Shown: positions 18,848 to 28,579 of the stretch, in pieces
How the letters are laid out: each line of letters opens with the position of its first letter
Numbering within the stretch: position 1 is the stretch's first letter
Assembly: GCF_900109685.1 (NCBI RefSeq)
Contig: NZ_FOBB01000003.1
Location: 372,001-436,000 of the forward strand
Length of the DNA stretch: 64,000 bases
DNA from: Chitinophaga rupis
GTDB lineage: Bacteria > Bacteroidota > Bacteroidia > Chitinophagales > Chitinophagaceae
Reading direction: 5' to 3'
Program-made: the position numbers and the translations under genes
Notes under the pieces: generated by a model
The model's database searches: none
Told to the model about the DNA's origin: nothing
The model's input: only the letters and a program-made list of their open reading frames with translations

Positions 18848-20635
18848 TCAACGTATAAGCGTAACCGTACCTTTAAGCTCCTGGTGGGCATTTCTACCGT
18901 CCGTATAGGTACATATATAAACATAGGTCTGCTGGTCCTGCGCAGCGCCTTTATAGGTACCATCCCACCCGGTTTGCCAGTTATTACCATCATAGATCAC
19001 CATACCCCAGCGGTTAAAAATGCGGATGTGGTACTGGCTGATGTTGTCGTACACCTTTGGCCGGAACACATCATTACTCCCGTCGCCATTAGGGCTAAAG
19101 GCTGTGGGCATTATTAACGTACAGTTATTATAGGGCGAGGTTACGGCCACTGTACCGCTTACGGTGCATACACTCTGGTCTTTTACTTCATACGCATAAT
19201 TACCCGGCGGCAGGTTGGCAAACACACTGTCTGTTTGCCAGGGGCCGCCATTTAGCCGGTAAGAGAATGGTGGTATACCTCCCTGCTGTACCTGCGGTAT
19301 CAGCTGCCCGTTATTAGCGCCGCTGCAGCTGGCCGGCACCATGGCCACCTTTACCACGGGCAGCCGCTCTGCATCCACCGGTACGGCAGCGGTACCGCTA
19401 AAGCTGCATTGGTTGTTATCCATCACTTCATAATGATAGGTGTTGGCAGCCAGGTTGCTGAATACGCTGTCTGCCTGCCAGCTGCCGTTACCAAGCCGGT
19501 AGGTGAAAGGCGGCGTACCGCCCTGTACATGCGGCACAAGCTGCCCGCTGCTATCATTTTTACAAATGGCCGGTGTTACGGCTACCTGGGTGGATATAGG
19601 CGGCGGAGGCTGTACGTTTAATGCAAAGGTATCTGCACACAGCTGCTGGTCCTGCACTACCAGCTGGTATGGGCCGGGCGCTACCTGCCGGAAGGCCGGC
19701 GTATGGGAAGAGTCGCCGTTCAGGTAATAAACATAAGGCGGTACGCCCCCGGCTGCAGTAATATTGATCTGGCTTTGGTTATCACTGTAACAGGAGGAGG
19801 TGGCTACTTTCGCATCTGCAGTAAAGCCGGAGCCGGGTACTGTTACCTGCTTTTGCACCACCAGCCCGTTAGCGGCTTTGGCCGTTACCTGGTAGCTGCC
19901 TGGCGCAAGGCCGGTAACACGGGCTGTTTTGTAGTTACCGGGGCTCCAGGTATAATCATAAGGCGCCTGCCCGCCGGTGATCTTAATGGAAGCAGTGCCG
20001 GTATTGCTGTTATTACAGGAGGATGTGCTGTGCGTTTCCGTAACTACCGCTTGCTGAATTTCCTTTGACAGGCCATCGATCAGCACAGCCACACCTACCT
20101 TACTTTTATTGCAGGGCAGTGTAGGGTATGCCCACAGGGAAATGTATTTATAATCTTTATGCGGGGTAAAAACCGCGGTATAGGCTTTCCAGTTCTGGTG
20201 GGTAAATGGCCCGGACGACCATAACATTTCTGCTGTATCCTTTGGGCTGCTGCCCCCGAAAATAGCCAGGTTGCCATAACAGGTGTAAAAAGAATAAACG
20301 GTTACAAAGGCAAGGTTCAATGATAAAGTATAACGTAAACCTGCTTTCAGAGGGCTTTTCAGCACCTGTGCAATACCTTCTACCTTATCAGGGCCGCTAT
20401 GCATACCTATATAATGCTGCCCGTCAACCGGAGGCAGCGTAACTGAAAACATGCCTGGCTGCACATCCGGCGTGCCGCTTATTTTATACCAGCCATGCGG
20501 TACCACATCTTTCCCGGAAGGTGTGCCTTCCATAGATGGATTTTGCAGCGGTATATTTTGTGCGCACAGTGGCAGCGTAATGCCAATAAGCAACAGGAAC
20601 AGCAGTGCGATAATGCATAGGTTACGATTTTCCAT
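18848..20635 (-). CDS. type IX-secreted protein with SprB-like repeats
   Basis: Surface or secreted protein of about 595 residues. The start is placed at the ATG at 20635, which opens a signal peptide (MENRNLCIIALLFLLLIG...CAQ); a longer frame from 20677 would hide it. After an N-terminal region resembling a carbohydrate-binding fold come four SprB-like repeats, each with the pattern C/S-x-N-x-G...GG-x-PPYxYxLNG...V-x-D-x-x-C. The C-terminus is a gliding motility-associated (type B) sorting domain: PTAFSPNGDGSNDVF, then FNRWGMVIYDG and GWDGTYKG. It would leave the cell through the type IX system. Confidence 0.9.
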   Translation of the reverse strand: MENRNLCIIALLFLLLIGITLPLCAQNIPLQNPSMEGTPSGKDVVPHGWYKISGTPDVQPGMFSVTLPPVDGQHYIGMHSGPDKVEGIAQVLKSPLKAGLRYTLSLNLAFVTVYSFYTCYGNLAIFGGSSPKDTAEMLWSSGPFTHQNWKAYTAVFTPHKDYKYISLWAYPTLPCNKSKVGVAVLIDGLSKEIQQAVVTETHSTSSCNNSNTGTASIKITGGQAPYDYTWSPGNYKTARVTGLAPGSYQVTAKAANGLVVQKQVTVPGSGFTADAKVATSSCYSDNQSQINITAAGGVPPYVYYLNGDSSHTPAFRQVAPGPYQLVVQDQQLCADTFALNVQPPPPISTQVAVTPAICKNDSSGQLVPHVQGGTPPFTYRLGNGSWQADSVFSNLAANTYHYEVMDNNQCSFSGTAAVPVDAERLPVVKVAMVPASCSGANNGQLIPQVQQGGIPPFSYRLNGGPWQTDSVFANLPPGNYAYEVKDQSVCTVSGTVAVTSPYNNCTLIMPTAFSPNGDGSNDVFRPKVYDNISQYHIRIFNRWGMVIYDGNNWQTGWDGTYKGAAQDQQTYVYICTYTDGRNAHQELKGTVTLIR

Positions 20636-20887
20636 AAAGATTGGTATGCGCCCTTTACAACAGGGTGCGGTAATCATTCACTGTACAACAGCAAATTGCT
20701 CAGGTAATATGGTTATGGCGGCTTAAACCGCTCTTCTCTAATGTTGTGCTCCCGTTGAATGGGAATAATGAATCCGATAAAAGTACAAATAAACGGATAG
20801 GGGAGTATTTACTACTTCCAGTAAAAACAGGGGCTAATATGTTAAGATTTTCTTAAAAAGCGCTACTGGCGGGCTTTGCAGGGAATG

Positions 20888-21790
20888 TTATTTATTAATG
20901 TCGGCAATATTTACTTTGCGTGGTTCGCCGGTTATAATCTCGGTAGTGGTGGTATACACGCGGTCGCCATTACCATAGTCCAGGTACATTTCCAGCGGTA
21001 ATACCACGGGCGCATAAGATCCTTCAATGCGCATTTTCTCAATCTGGATCTTGTACTTATCCGGTATTAAGCCATAGGCATGGAACAGGGTATGCGGTTC
21101 CATAGGGATCCATACATGCGCGGTAATAAGGGAATGATTGGTGCCCTTTGCATTTACACGGGGATCATCTTTTGTGTTCTGCGCTACATATTCTTCACAG
21201 GCCACACCGGCCACTACCTTTTTGGCGCCGGTTTTTATAAGCTGGCTCAGGTAGCCGGTTTCACCGGGAAATACAGGTTCCATATTTTCCAGGTCCAGCT
21301 TTTCTTTATCACCGCTGGCTACTTTATTAATAGCGGTAATGCTTAGCTGTGATTCCCGCTGAAAATCTGCATAAAAGTGATAACGTGCAGAAGTGCTTTT
21401 GCTAAGCATTTGTATGCTGAACTGCGGGGCCTTGCTGCTGTAGTAGATCACAATATCCTGCCCGCCATCTGCTATTACCTGGTTACCCTGCAGGGCAGTG
21501 CTTTCCTGGTACACGGCTACATCAAATTCGTAAGTAGAGTCAATGGTTACTGCATCATCGCCGCCAATGACCAGGGATGGATCGGGTTTATGCGCAGCTG
21601 CCGCTTTCAGCGGATCGCCCTCCCCTTCTTCCTCTCCTTCAGCTTTTGCATGGGCGGTTTCATTATCGGCAGGTACTTCGGTGGTGCTTTTAGTGCCTTT
21701 TATTTTATCCGTCATTTTCTTTAACCACTGGGCCTGCACGGGAACGCAGCAGATGGTTAACCATATCAACAAGAGTAGCGGCTTTTTCAT
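20888..21790 (-). CDS. secreted DUF4412-like protein
   Basis: A 300-residue protein with a signal peptide (MKKPLLLLIWLTICCVPVQAQ). An acidic low-complexity linker follows (EGEEEGEGD). The main body carries the motifs seen in DUF4412-type periplasmic proteins (KVVAGVACEEYVAQN and a metal- or ligand-like ITAHVWIPMEPHTL). These proteins track modification or turnover of a bound substrate, but no function is established. It is probably monocistronic; 253 bases separate it from the next minus-strand start. Confidence 0.6.
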   Translation of the reverse strand: MKKPLLLLIWLTICCVPVQAQWLKKMTDKIKGTKSTTEVPADNETAHAKAEGEEEGEGDPLKAAAAHKPDPSLVIGGDDAVTIDSTYEFDVAVYQESTALQGNQVIADGGQDIVIYYSSKAPQFSIQMLSKSTSARYHFYADFQRESQLSITAINKVASGDKEKLDLENMEPVFPGETGYLSQLIKTGAKKVVAGVACEEYVAQNTKDDPRVNAKGTNHSLITAHVWIPMEPHTLFHAYGLIPDKYKIQIEKMRIEGSYAPVVLPLEMYLDYGNGDRVYTTTTEIITGEPRKVNIADINK

Positions 21791-21900
21791 AGGAATATTT
21801 CAGGAGGCAAGATACAAATTATAAAAATATAAAATGTAATGCTGATTAAATCACCTCCAATGCCCATGGCGCCATTGCCATCCCCCGGGGTAACCTGCGG

Positions 21901-22884
21901 TCAGCTCACCATCAGGCTGCAGCCGCGCAGCGCGGAATTATCCAGGCGGCCCAGCACTTCAAAGCTGCCATCTGCATGCAGCCTGCCAATATCTTCTGTA
22001 GCAATGAACGCGCACGAATATACGTTGGCCAGGTCTATTACATTTATTACGCCGGCAGCCTGCGTGGTGAACAGCTGGAAAGGGTCGTTTTCATCGCGCA
22101 GCAATATCTTCATCCAGGGCGGGGTATTAAAAATGCCCTTGCCGTAAGAGTAGGCTTGCGACAGCAGCTCCGTCATACCATATTCCGCATGCACCGCGCT
22201 TACGCCTAGCCTTTCCTGTAAAAAGGCATGCACCTGCTCGCGGGTCCACTCCTCCCGCCGGCCTTTCATACCGCCGGTTTCCATTACAATGGTATGCTGC
22301 AGGGAAAGCCGGTATTTTTCTGCAAAGTCCAGCAGGCCAAAGGTTACACCTATCAGCAGCACCTTTTGCCCGCGGGCTTCCAGCTCCTGCAGCTGGGCAT
22401 ACAGCTTTTCATGCTCATACAGGTAAAACCCGCTGCCGGCATGGCCGCTGCGGCGTATCATTTCCTGCACCATTACTACCAGCGATGAGTGTTTACGTTC
22501 CAGGTAAGAAGGCAGCAAACCCACTACCACATAATCCGTTACCGGGCCGTAAAACTGCTCAAAGGCCGTTATAAAACTGCGTTCATACAAGCTGGCATCT
22601 TTTACCAGGTGACGGCTGTTAATGGTTTGCGTAGTACCGCTGCTTTCAAACACTAATTCCGGTTCAAACTGCCCGCATACCACGGCATGCGTTTTAAAGA
22701 ACTGTATGGGTAAAAAAGGAATATCCGTAAGGGTTTGTACATGCTGCGGCTGTATATGCAGGGCATCTGTATAGGCCTGGTACAGGGCATTGTGCCGGTA
22801 TTGGTAACGGAATAGCTCCAGCGCGGCGGGGATAAGGTCTGCCGCCTGCATATTAAAATCGGGTACCGGTATGTTACCGTTCAT
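21901..22884 (-). CDS. LuxE-like acyl-protein synthetase
   Basis: A 327-residue member of the LuxE family of the adenylate-forming superfamily, which activates a fatty acid as acyl-AMP and loads it on a protein cysteine. Visible motifs: FESSGTTQT (adenylate loop), METGGMKGRREEW, HAEYGMTELLSQAYS and the C-terminal ATEDIGRLHADGSFEVLGRLDNSALRGC. There are no luxA, luxB, luxC or luxD genes nearby, so light production is not implied. Stand-alone homologues probably serve acyl transfer or cell-envelope chemistry. The neighbours give no pathway. Confidence 0.85.
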   Translation of the reverse strand: MNGNIPVPDFNMQAADLIPAALELFRYQYRHNALYQAYTDALHIQPQHVQTLTDIPFLPIQFFKTHAVVCGQFEPELVFESSGTTQTINSRHLVKDASLYERSFITAFEQFYGPVTDYVVVGLLPSYLERKHSSLVVMVQEMIRRSGHAGSGFYLYEHEKLYAQLQELEARGQKVLLIGVTFGLLDFAEKYRLSLQHTIVMETGGMKGRREEWTREQVHAFLQERLGVSAVHAEYGMTELLSQAYSYGKGIFNTPPWMKILLRDENDPFQLFTTQAAGVINVIDLANVYSCAFIATEDIGRLHADGSFEVLGRLDNSALRGCSLMVS

Positions 22885-22983
22885 GTATCACTTTTAAAAA
22901 CCGCACAAAGTTACGGCAGCTCAGGTAACAAAAGGCAGGCAAAACGCGTTATTAATATAAATAAATTAACGTACGTTTGTTAT

Positions 22984-23439
22984 ATGAAGAAAATACTTTT
23001 ATTATCCACGGTAGTTTGCCTGATTTTCATGGCCTGTTCAAAGGATGGCGGATCAGGTACCAAACCAACGATAACCTTCAAGTCTTATTCTATCCCTTTT
23101 ATTGTTGACAGCCTGGTAGATCAGTTTGACGCTACTTTCCAGGTTACAGACGGCGACGGGGACATTCAGAACAAATTCAATTTCCGCATAATTTTAGACA
23201 GTGATCCCTCCACATTGGAAGACTCTGTTTTTGAGCCCCGGCAAATGCCCAATATAGGCGCCCACAAAGGCAGTAAAGTAGATGCGGAAGTAATTTATAC
23301 CCTGCTGGCATCCGATTTTAAGTTCTATGATCCCAATACCAAACCGGATAGCCTGCGCATGCAGGTGTTTATAGTGGATGATGAAGGACATAGCAGCGAT
23401 ACCATTACCACTCCCAAGCTGGCAATACTGAAAAATTAG
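22984..23439 (+). CDS. small lipoprotein of unknown function
   Basis: A 151-residue protein with a lipoprotein signal (LIFMAC, Cys18) and a predicted beta-sandwich-like body with FQVTDGDGDIQN, resembling calcium-binding or Ig-like repeats of Bacteroidota surface lipoproteins. No family was recognised with confidence. A TACGTTTG -7 element lies at 22972-22979, only a few bases before the ATG, so the transcript may be nearly leaderless. A strong terminator follows at 23466. Confidence 0.75.
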   Translation: MKKILLLSTVVCLIFMACSKDGGSGTKPTITFKSYSIPFIVDSLVDQFDATFQVTDGDGDIQNKFNFRIILDSDPSTLEDSVFEPRQMPNIGAHKGSKVDAEVIYTLLASDFKFYDPNTKPDSLRMQVFIVDDEGHSSDTITTPKLAILKN

Positions 23440-23465
23440 TTCCAAAATATTTCACGTAGTTTGTG

Positions 23466-23498
23466 AAAGGATTCCTTTTTTACGGGAATCCTTTTATT
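23466..23498 (+). terminator. rho-independent terminator after the lipoprotein gene
   Basis: AAAGGATTCC (23466-23475) pairs with GGAATCCTTT (23485-23494), loop of nine bases, followed by a T-rich tail. Confidence 0.85.
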
Positions 23499-23583
23499 TT
23501 TTAGCTTTACCCACTTTTTAAAGGCTGGCGGTTTTACAGGAGAACGTACCTGCAGCTGCACGCCATAGCAAACAAATACACGT

Positions 23584-25122
23584 ATGGATAAAACGGTACA
23601 ACTACAGAATAAGATAGCGGAAGCAGCCCTGGGCGGCGGCGAAGCCCGTATAGCATCCCAGCATAAAAAGGGTAAGCTAACTGCCCGCGAAAGACTGCAG
23701 CTGCTGCTGGATGAAGGCTCTTTTGAGGAGCTGGACATGCTGGTGGCTAACCGCAACCGCGGCCTTACCGCCGAACAGGAGCAATTCCTGGGCGATGGGG
23801 TGGTAACCGGTTACGGCACCATTCATGGCCGGCTGGTATACGTGTTTTCCCAGGACTTTACCGTGTATGGCGGCAGCTTATCAGAACCGCATGCCCGCAA
23901 GATCTGCAAGGTGATGGACCTGGCTATGCAGAACGGTGCGCCCATGATAGGTTTAAATGACAGCGGCGGCGCGCGCATACAGGAAGGCGTGGTAAGCCTG
24001 GGTGGCTATGCAGATATCTTTTACCGCAACACCCGCGCATCCGGCGTAATACCGCAAATATCCGCGGTAATGGGCCCCTGTGCCGGCGGCGCGGTATACT
24101 CCCCTGCCATTACAGATTTTATACTGATGGTGGAGCAAACCTCTTACATGTTTGTAACAGGGCCCAATGTAGTAAAAACCGTTACGCATGAAGAAGTAAC
24201 GGCCGAAGAGCTGGGCGGCGCGCAAACACACGCCACCAAAAGCGGCGTTACACACTTTGCCTGTAATAATGAAGTAGAATGTATACAATATATAAAGCGC
24301 CTGTTAAGTTATGTGCCGCAGAACTGTGAGGAAGATGCGCCGGTATACCCCTACGAGCCGGCAGATGAGAACCGGGAAGCGCTGAACAGCATTATTCCCG
24401 AACATCCCAACCAGCCCTATGATATGAAGGAGGTGATTGCACAGATCACCGACACCGATAGCTTTTTTGAAGTACACCAGGGTTTTGCAGAGAACATTAT
24501 TGTAGGCTTTGCGCTGATAGGTGGCCGCAGCATAGGCATTGTAGCCAACCAGCCCGCGCACCTGGCCGGTGTGCTTGACATACACGCCTCTGTAAAAGGC
24601 GCGCGCTTTACCCGCTTCTGCGATGCATTTAATATTCCGCTGTTAGTGCTGGTAGATGTGCCGGGCTTTTTACCGGGTACAGACCAGGAATGGAATGCCA
24701 TTATCACCAACGGCGCTAAATTGTTGTATGCATTGAGTGAAGCAACAGTGCCCAAAATAACCGTTACCACCCGCAAAGCCTATGGCGGCGCGTATTGCGT
24801 AATGAACTCCAAACATATTGGCGCTGATCTGAACTTTGCTTTTCCGCAGGCAGAAATAGCAGTAATGGGCCCTAAAGGTGCGGTAGAGATCATTTTTAAA
24901 CGGGAAATAGATGCCGCCGCAGATCCGGAAGCGCGTATGAATGAACTGGTGGCAGATTATACAGAACGGTTTGCCAATCCTTACCTGGCTGCAGAAAAGG
25001 GGTATATTGATGAAGTGATCATGCCGGACCAAACCCGTATTAAGCTAATGAAAGGCTTTAAAATGCTGGAGAATAAAGTGGTGAACATGCCAAGGAAAAA
25101 ACACGGGAATATTCCTTTATAA
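23584..25122 (+). CDS. acyl-CoA carboxylase carboxyltransferase subunit
   Basis: Carboxyltransferase (beta) subunit of a biotin-dependent acyl-CoA carboxylase, 512 residues, most like propionyl-CoA carboxylase PccB. It moves the carboxyl group from carboxybiotin to the acyl-CoA. The two crotonase-like halves are visible, with the oxyanion-hole segments [11 protein letters not shown] and [12 protein letters not shown] in the first, and [13 protein letters not shown] and [18 protein letters not shown] in the second. The biotin carboxylase/carrier subunit is not in the window. Substrate preference (propionyl- versus acetyl-CoA) is inferred from resemblance only. Confidence 0.92.
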   Translation: MDKTVQLQNKIAEAALGGGEARIASQHKKGKLTARERLQLLLDEGSFEELDMLVANRNRGLTAEQEQFLGDGVVTGYGTIHGRLVYVFSQDFTVYGGSLSEPHARKICKVMDLAMQNGAPMIGLNDSGGARIQEGVVSLGGYADIFYRNTRASGVIPQISAVMGPCAGGAVYSPAITDFILMVEQTSYMFVTGPNVVKTVTHEEVTAEELGGAQTHATKSGVTHFACNNEVECIQYIKRLLSYVPQNCEEDAPVYPYEPADENREALNSIIPEHPNQPYDMKEVIAQITDTDSFFEVHQGFAENIIVGFALIGGRSIGIVANQPAHLAGVLDIHASVKGARFTRFCDAFNIPLLVLVDVPGFLPGTDQEWNAIITNGAKLLYALSEATVPKITVTTRKAYGGAYCVMNSKHIGADLNFAFPQAEIAVMGPKGAVEIIFKREIDAAADPEARMNELVADYTERFANPYLAAEKGYIDEVIMPDQTRIKLMKGFKMLENKVVNMPRKKHGNIPL

Positions 25123-25205
25123 TGTGCAAATGTGCAGGTATGCAAATGTGCAAATGAAATATAACTTTGCGCTATAATCTGCACATCTGCATATTTACAC
25201 ACCGG
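25123..25205. repeat. TGCAAATG/TGCACAT word repeat
   Basis: Directly after the carboxyltransferase stop the word GTGCAAAT is repeated about four times up to 25155. It reappears in inverted form as TGCACATCTGCATATTTACACA at about 25181-25202. A TAACTTTG -7-like element lies between them at 25162-25169 and could start the transcript of the next gene. Confidence 0.65.
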
Positions 25206-25215
25206 CACATTAACT

Positions 25216-26052
25216 ATGTTACGCTCAGTATTTAATTTTTTACTTTTCAGCTCTATCTATATTTCCCTGTGCGCAGTATTAATGGTATGGCAAACCAATG
25301 CGCTGCTGGGATTGCATTACGACTATTTCACGTACAACGCCTTTGTTTTCTTTTCCACCATTTGCAGCTATAACTTTCACTGGTACCTTACACCGGCGGA
25401 ATACTCTACCTCGCAGCGCATTCTGTGGGGCGCGCGGCACAGGACCCTGATGGTGGTGTTTTACCTGGCAGGCGCGGTAGGTGCGCTCTGGTTTTTCTGG
25501 CAGCTAAAGGAACACTGGCTGCCGCTGGCCGGCGGTGCCGTGCTTACCTTTCTATACACAGCGCCCAAGCTGCCGCAACGCATTTTTGTATGGCTGCGTA
25601 CCATAGCTATTGGCAAAACACTGTTCCTTACTTTTGTATGGACCTACGTAACTACCCTGCTGCCCGTGTTCATAGCCGGTACGCCAGTTACTGCGGCCGT
25701 TATTTATCTTACGCTGCATCGTTTTTTCCTGATCTATGCCATCTGCATTTTGTTTGATTACCGGGATGTGGAGTCTGATAAAAAAGAAGGTATCCGCAGC
25801 CTGATCACTATTCTTTCAGAGAAACAGCTGTTCTTAATATACTATATCTCCCTGCTGCTGGCAGCTGTAAGCGCCTTACTGCTATGGTCTTTTACAACGC
25901 CGGCCGTAATTGGTACCTTACTGGCGCCGGTGCTTATTACCGGTTTGCTTACCCGGAATGCAAAGTATAACCGCTCCGACTATATGTACTATTTTGTACT
26001 GGATGGATTGATGATGTTCTCAGCCCTGCTGCACCTGGCTATTAGCTTTTAG
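25216..26052 (+). CDS. UbiA-like membrane protein
   Basis: A 278-residue polytopic membrane protein with about eight to nine helices. The stretch FDYRDVESDKKEGIRSL at about 190-210 matches the second Asp-rich motif of UbiA-type prenyltransferases, which attach polyprenyl chains to aromatic acceptors. The first motif, normally N-D-x-x-D-x-x-x-D, is not seen; the equivalent place reads CSYNFHWYLTPAEYS. It may be an altered or inactive member. It lies 93 bases after the carboxyltransferase gene, separated by a word repeat. Confidence 0.65.
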   Translation: MLRSVFNFLLFSSIYISLCAVLMVWQTNALLGLHYDYFTYNAFVFFSTICSYNFHWYLTPAEYSTSQRILWGARHRTLMVVFYLAGAVGALWFFWQLKEHWLPLAGGAVLTFLYTAPKLPQRIFVWLRTIAIGKTLFLTFVWTYVTTLLPVFIAGTPVTAAVIYLTLHRFFLIYAICILFDYRDVESDKKEGIRSLITILSEKQLFLIYYISLLLAAVSALLLWSFTTPAVIGTLLAPVLITGLLTRNAKYNRSDYMYYFVLDGLMMFSALLHLAISF

Positions 26053-26079
26053 CGGTTGACCGTTGGTGATGATGTTCTG

Positions 26080-26135
26080 CTAAAGGCTAATAGCTAAAAG
26101 CTAACAGCTCAAAGTCAAAAGCTAACAGCTAAATG
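26080..26135. repeat. AGCTAAAAGCTAACAGCT word repeat
   Basis: The 109-base spacer before the M42 peptidase repeats GCTAATAGCTAAAAGCTAAC-type words, each containing the self-complementary AGCT. A TATTTTTG -7-like element follows at 26144-26151, just before the peptidase ATG. Confidence 0.6.
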
Positions 26136-26161
26136 TATTTTCCTATTTTTGCCGGATAATC

Positions 26162-27271
26162 ATGCAGAACATGGCTAAAAAACAAAAAACCGTACTGAGC
26201 AAAGAATCAATGACCTTTCTGAAGAATTACCTGAACAATCCCTCCCCTACAGGGTTTGAGAAGGAAGGTCAGAAAATGTGGCTGCAGTATATGCAACCCT
26301 ATATTGACGAGCAGATCGTAGATGCCTATGGCTCTGCAGTAGGTATCATTAACCCGGATGCGCCTTTTAAAGTGGTGATTGAAGCCCATGCAGATGAGAT
26401 CTCCTGGTTTGTGAACTATATTTCAGCAGAAGGTTTGATCTATGTGATCCGTAATGGTGGCTCTGATCAGCAGATAGCGCCCTCCAAACGGGTGAACATT
26501 CATACGGAAAAAGGTATTGTAAAAGCCGTTTTCGGCTGGCCTGCCATTCATACCCGTAACCGTAATCCGGATGGTAAAGAACCGCAACCCAAGGTGGATA
26601 ACATTTTCCTGGATTGCGGCGCCCGCTCCAAGAAAGAGGTGGAAGACCTGGGTATTCATGTAGGCTGCGTGATCACCTTTGAAGATGGTTATGAAGAGCT
26701 GAACTACGACTATATTATTTGCCGCGCTATTGATAACCGTATTGGCGGCTTTATGATAGCAGAGGTAGCCCGCCTGCTGAAAGAAAATAAGCAGCAGCTG
26801 CCCTTTGGCCTGTACATTGTAAATGCCGTACAGGAAGAAGTAGGCCTGCGGGGTGCCGAAATGATAGCCAAACGTATTAAGGCCAATGTGGCCATTATTA
26901 CGGATGTAACACACGACTCCACCACCCCCATGATCAATAAGAACGTGGAAGGCGAGATCCGTTGCGGCAATGGCCCGAGCATTACTTACGGCCCTGCGGT
27001 GCATAACATTCTCCGCGACCTGATCATTAAAACCGCGCAGAAGCACGATATTCCTTTCCAGCGCCATGCCGTGAGCCGCAGTACCGGTACCGATACAGAT
27101 GCCTTTGCATATTCCAATGATGGTACTCCCTCTGCCCTTATTAGCCTGCCGCTGCGCTACATGCATACCACCGTGGAAATGGTAAAGAAAGAGGATATTG
27201 AGAATACCATTATGCTCATTTACCACACGCTGCTGAGCATTACGCCGAAGACGAATTTTAAATATTTGTGA
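26162..27271 (+). CDS. M42 family metallo-aminopeptidase
   Basis: Cytoplasmic zinc/cobalt aminopeptidase of the M42 (glutamyl aminopeptidase/endoglucanase-like) family, 369 residues, normally a dodecameric shell that trims peptides. Metal ligands and catalytic residues are visible: EAHADEISWFV (His/Asp), CRAIDNRIGG (bridging Asp), NAVQEEVGLRGA (catalytic Glu-Glu), VTDVTH-type ITDVTHD, and LRYMHTTVEMV near the C-terminus (His). No signal peptide. A second Met four codons in (26171) is also a possible start. Confidence 0.93.
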   Translation: MQNMAKKQKTVLSKESMTFLKNYLNNPSPTGFEKEGQKMWLQYMQPYIDEQIVDAYGSAVGIINPDAPFKVVIEAHADEISWFVNYISAEGLIYVIRNGGSDQQIAPSKRVNIHTEKGIVKAVFGWPAIHTRNRNPDGKEPQPKVDNIFLDCGARSKKEVEDLGIHVGCVITFEDGYEELNYDYIICRAIDNRIGGFMIAEVARLLKENKQQLPFGLYIVNAVQEEVGLRGAEMIAKRIKANVAIITDVTHDSTTPMINKNVEGEIRCGNGPSITYGPAVHNILRDLIIKTAQKHDIPFQRHAVSRSTGTDTDAFAYSNDGTPSALISLPLRYMHTTVEMVKKEDIENTIMLIYHTLLSITPKTNFKYL

Positions 27272-27390
27272 GCAGAAAGCACAAAACATAAAGGATAAAG
27301 CATAAAGCTCCAATGCATTGAGCCTTATGCTTTATCCTTTCAGCTTTAAGCCCAGGCTTTCTGCTTTCTGCTTTGCGCTTTATGCTTTTT
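27272..27390. repeat. AAAGCATAAAGC word repeat with 21-base inverted arms
   Basis: From the peptidase stop onward the spacer is built of words such as AAAGCATAAAGC and GCTTTATGC. Bases 27290-27310 and 27320-27340 are inverted arms of 21 bases with one mismatch and a 9-base loop, a very stable hairpin. More GCTTTCTGC words follow to about 27386. The same vocabulary recurs at 41400-41443 and 50401-50565. Confidence 0.85.
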
Positions 27391-27402
27391 TCCGTACGTT
27401 TG
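27372..27402 (+). promoter_or_regulatory. Bacteroidota-type promoter of bioB
   Basis: TTTG at 27372-27375 (-33) and TACGTTTG at 27395-27402 (-7) are exactly 19 bases apart, a perfect match to the phylum's housekeeping promoter. The -33 element lies inside the word repeat. Transcription would begin about 15 bases before the bioB ATG at 27425. Confidence 0.75.
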
Positions 27403-27424
27403 CTTCCTATTAAATATTATACTT

Positions 27425-28417
27425 ATGCAAGATGTGCAGATCCGTCATGACTGGACCATTGAAGAAATAAAAGCTATCTATAATACTCCGCTGCTGGAAC
27501 TGATATTCCGCGCTGCCAGCGCACACCGCCAATACCAGGATACTGCAGAAGTACAGGTTTGTACCCTGCTGTCCATTAAAACCGGCGGCTGCTCCGAAGA
27601 TTGTGCGTACTGCCCGCAGGCCGCCCGTTATAATACCGATATTAAAGTACATGGCCTGCTGCAGAAAGATACCGTGCTGGAATATGCCCGTAAAGCCCGG
27701 GAAGCCGGATCTACCCGCTTTTGCATGGGCGCTGCCTGGCGCGAGGTACGCGATAACCGCGACTTTGACCGTGTGTTGGATATGGTAAAAGGTGTAAATG
27801 AGCTGGGCATGGAAGTATGCTGCACCCTGGGTATGCTTACGGAAGAACAGGCGAAGAAGCTGGCAGATGCCGGTTTGTACGCCTATAACCACAACCTGGA
27901 TACCTCAGATGAATATTATAGCGAGATCATTACCACCCGTACTTACGACGACCGCCTGCAAACGCTGGATAACGTGCGCAAAGCCGGTGTAAGCGTATGC
28001 TGCGGTGGTATTATAGGCCTGGGCGAAACCCATGAGGACCGCATTAAAATGCTGCACACCCTCAGCAATCTGCCCCAGCATCCCGAATCAGTGCCCATTA
28101 ATGCGCTTACCCGCGTAAAAGGCACGCCGCTGGAGCATATGCCTAAAGTAGAGTTCTGGGATATGGTGCGCATGATAGCCACTACCCGCATCCTGATACC
28201 CAGCGCCATGGTACGCCTGAGCGCCGGCCGTGCAGAGATGAGCGTATCTGAACAGGCCCTGTGCTTTATGGCAGGCGCCAACTCCATCTTTACCGGTGAG
28301 AAGCTGCTGACCACAAAAAATCCTTCTTTTGAAGAAGACCATATGATGTTTGAGCTGTTGGGATTAAAAGCCAGAGAGGCTTTCAAAGAAGAGAAGGAAA
28401 CCGCTGCTGCCTGTTAA
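27425..28417 (+). CDS. bioB: biotin synthase
   Basis: Radical-SAM enzyme that inserts sulfur into dethiobiotin, the last step of biotin synthesis. The CxxxCxxC cluster is Cys56-Cys60-Cys63 ([10 protein letters not shown]). The auxiliary cluster residues lie in the usual [15 protein letters not shown] and SAGRAEMS segments. 330 residues is the standard length. No other bio genes are adjacent, which is common in this phylum. The biotin-dependent carboxylase subunit upstream is a pathway consumer, though not an operon partner. Confidence 0.96.
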   Translation: MQDVQIRHDWTIEEIKAIYNTPLLELIFRAASAHRQYQDTAEVQVCTLLSIKTGGCSEDCAYCPQAARYNTDIKVHGLLQKDTVLEYARKAREAGSTRFCMGAAWREVRDNRDFDRVLDMVKGVNELGMEVCCTLGMLTEEQAKKLADAGLYAYNHNLDTSDEYYSEIITTRTYDDRLQTLDNVRKAGVSVCCGGIIGLGETHEDRIKMLHTLSNLPQHPESVPINALTRVKGTPLEHMPKVEFWDMVRMIATTRILIPSAMVRLSAGRAEMSVSEQALCFMAGANSIFTGEKLLTTKNPSFEEDHMMFELLGLKAREAFKEEKETAAAC

Positions 28418-28444
28418 AATTTAAAATGTAATGACTAAAAATAG

Positions 28445-28479
28445 AAAAGAGCGCCTGTAACAGGTGCTCTTTTCGTTTT
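28445..28479 (+). terminator. rho-independent terminator after bioB
   Basis: AAAAGAGCGCCTG pairs with CAGGTGCTCTTTT (28445-28473, loop TAA, one G-T pair), followed by CGTTTT. Confidence 0.85.
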
Positions 28480-28579
28480 GGATGGCTGCAAGCTTTTCAG
28501 GGTCTTGCCTGAATAGAAATGCCGTCTGCGCCGGCCCTTTCGCCGGATGCCTGGAAGCGGCGCTGCCGCTGACCTCTGT

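Noticed and set aside
20636..20677. Earlier ATG for the type IX-secreted protein
   Set aside because: The start at 20635 gives a normal signal peptide; the longer form would bury it behind 14 polar residues.
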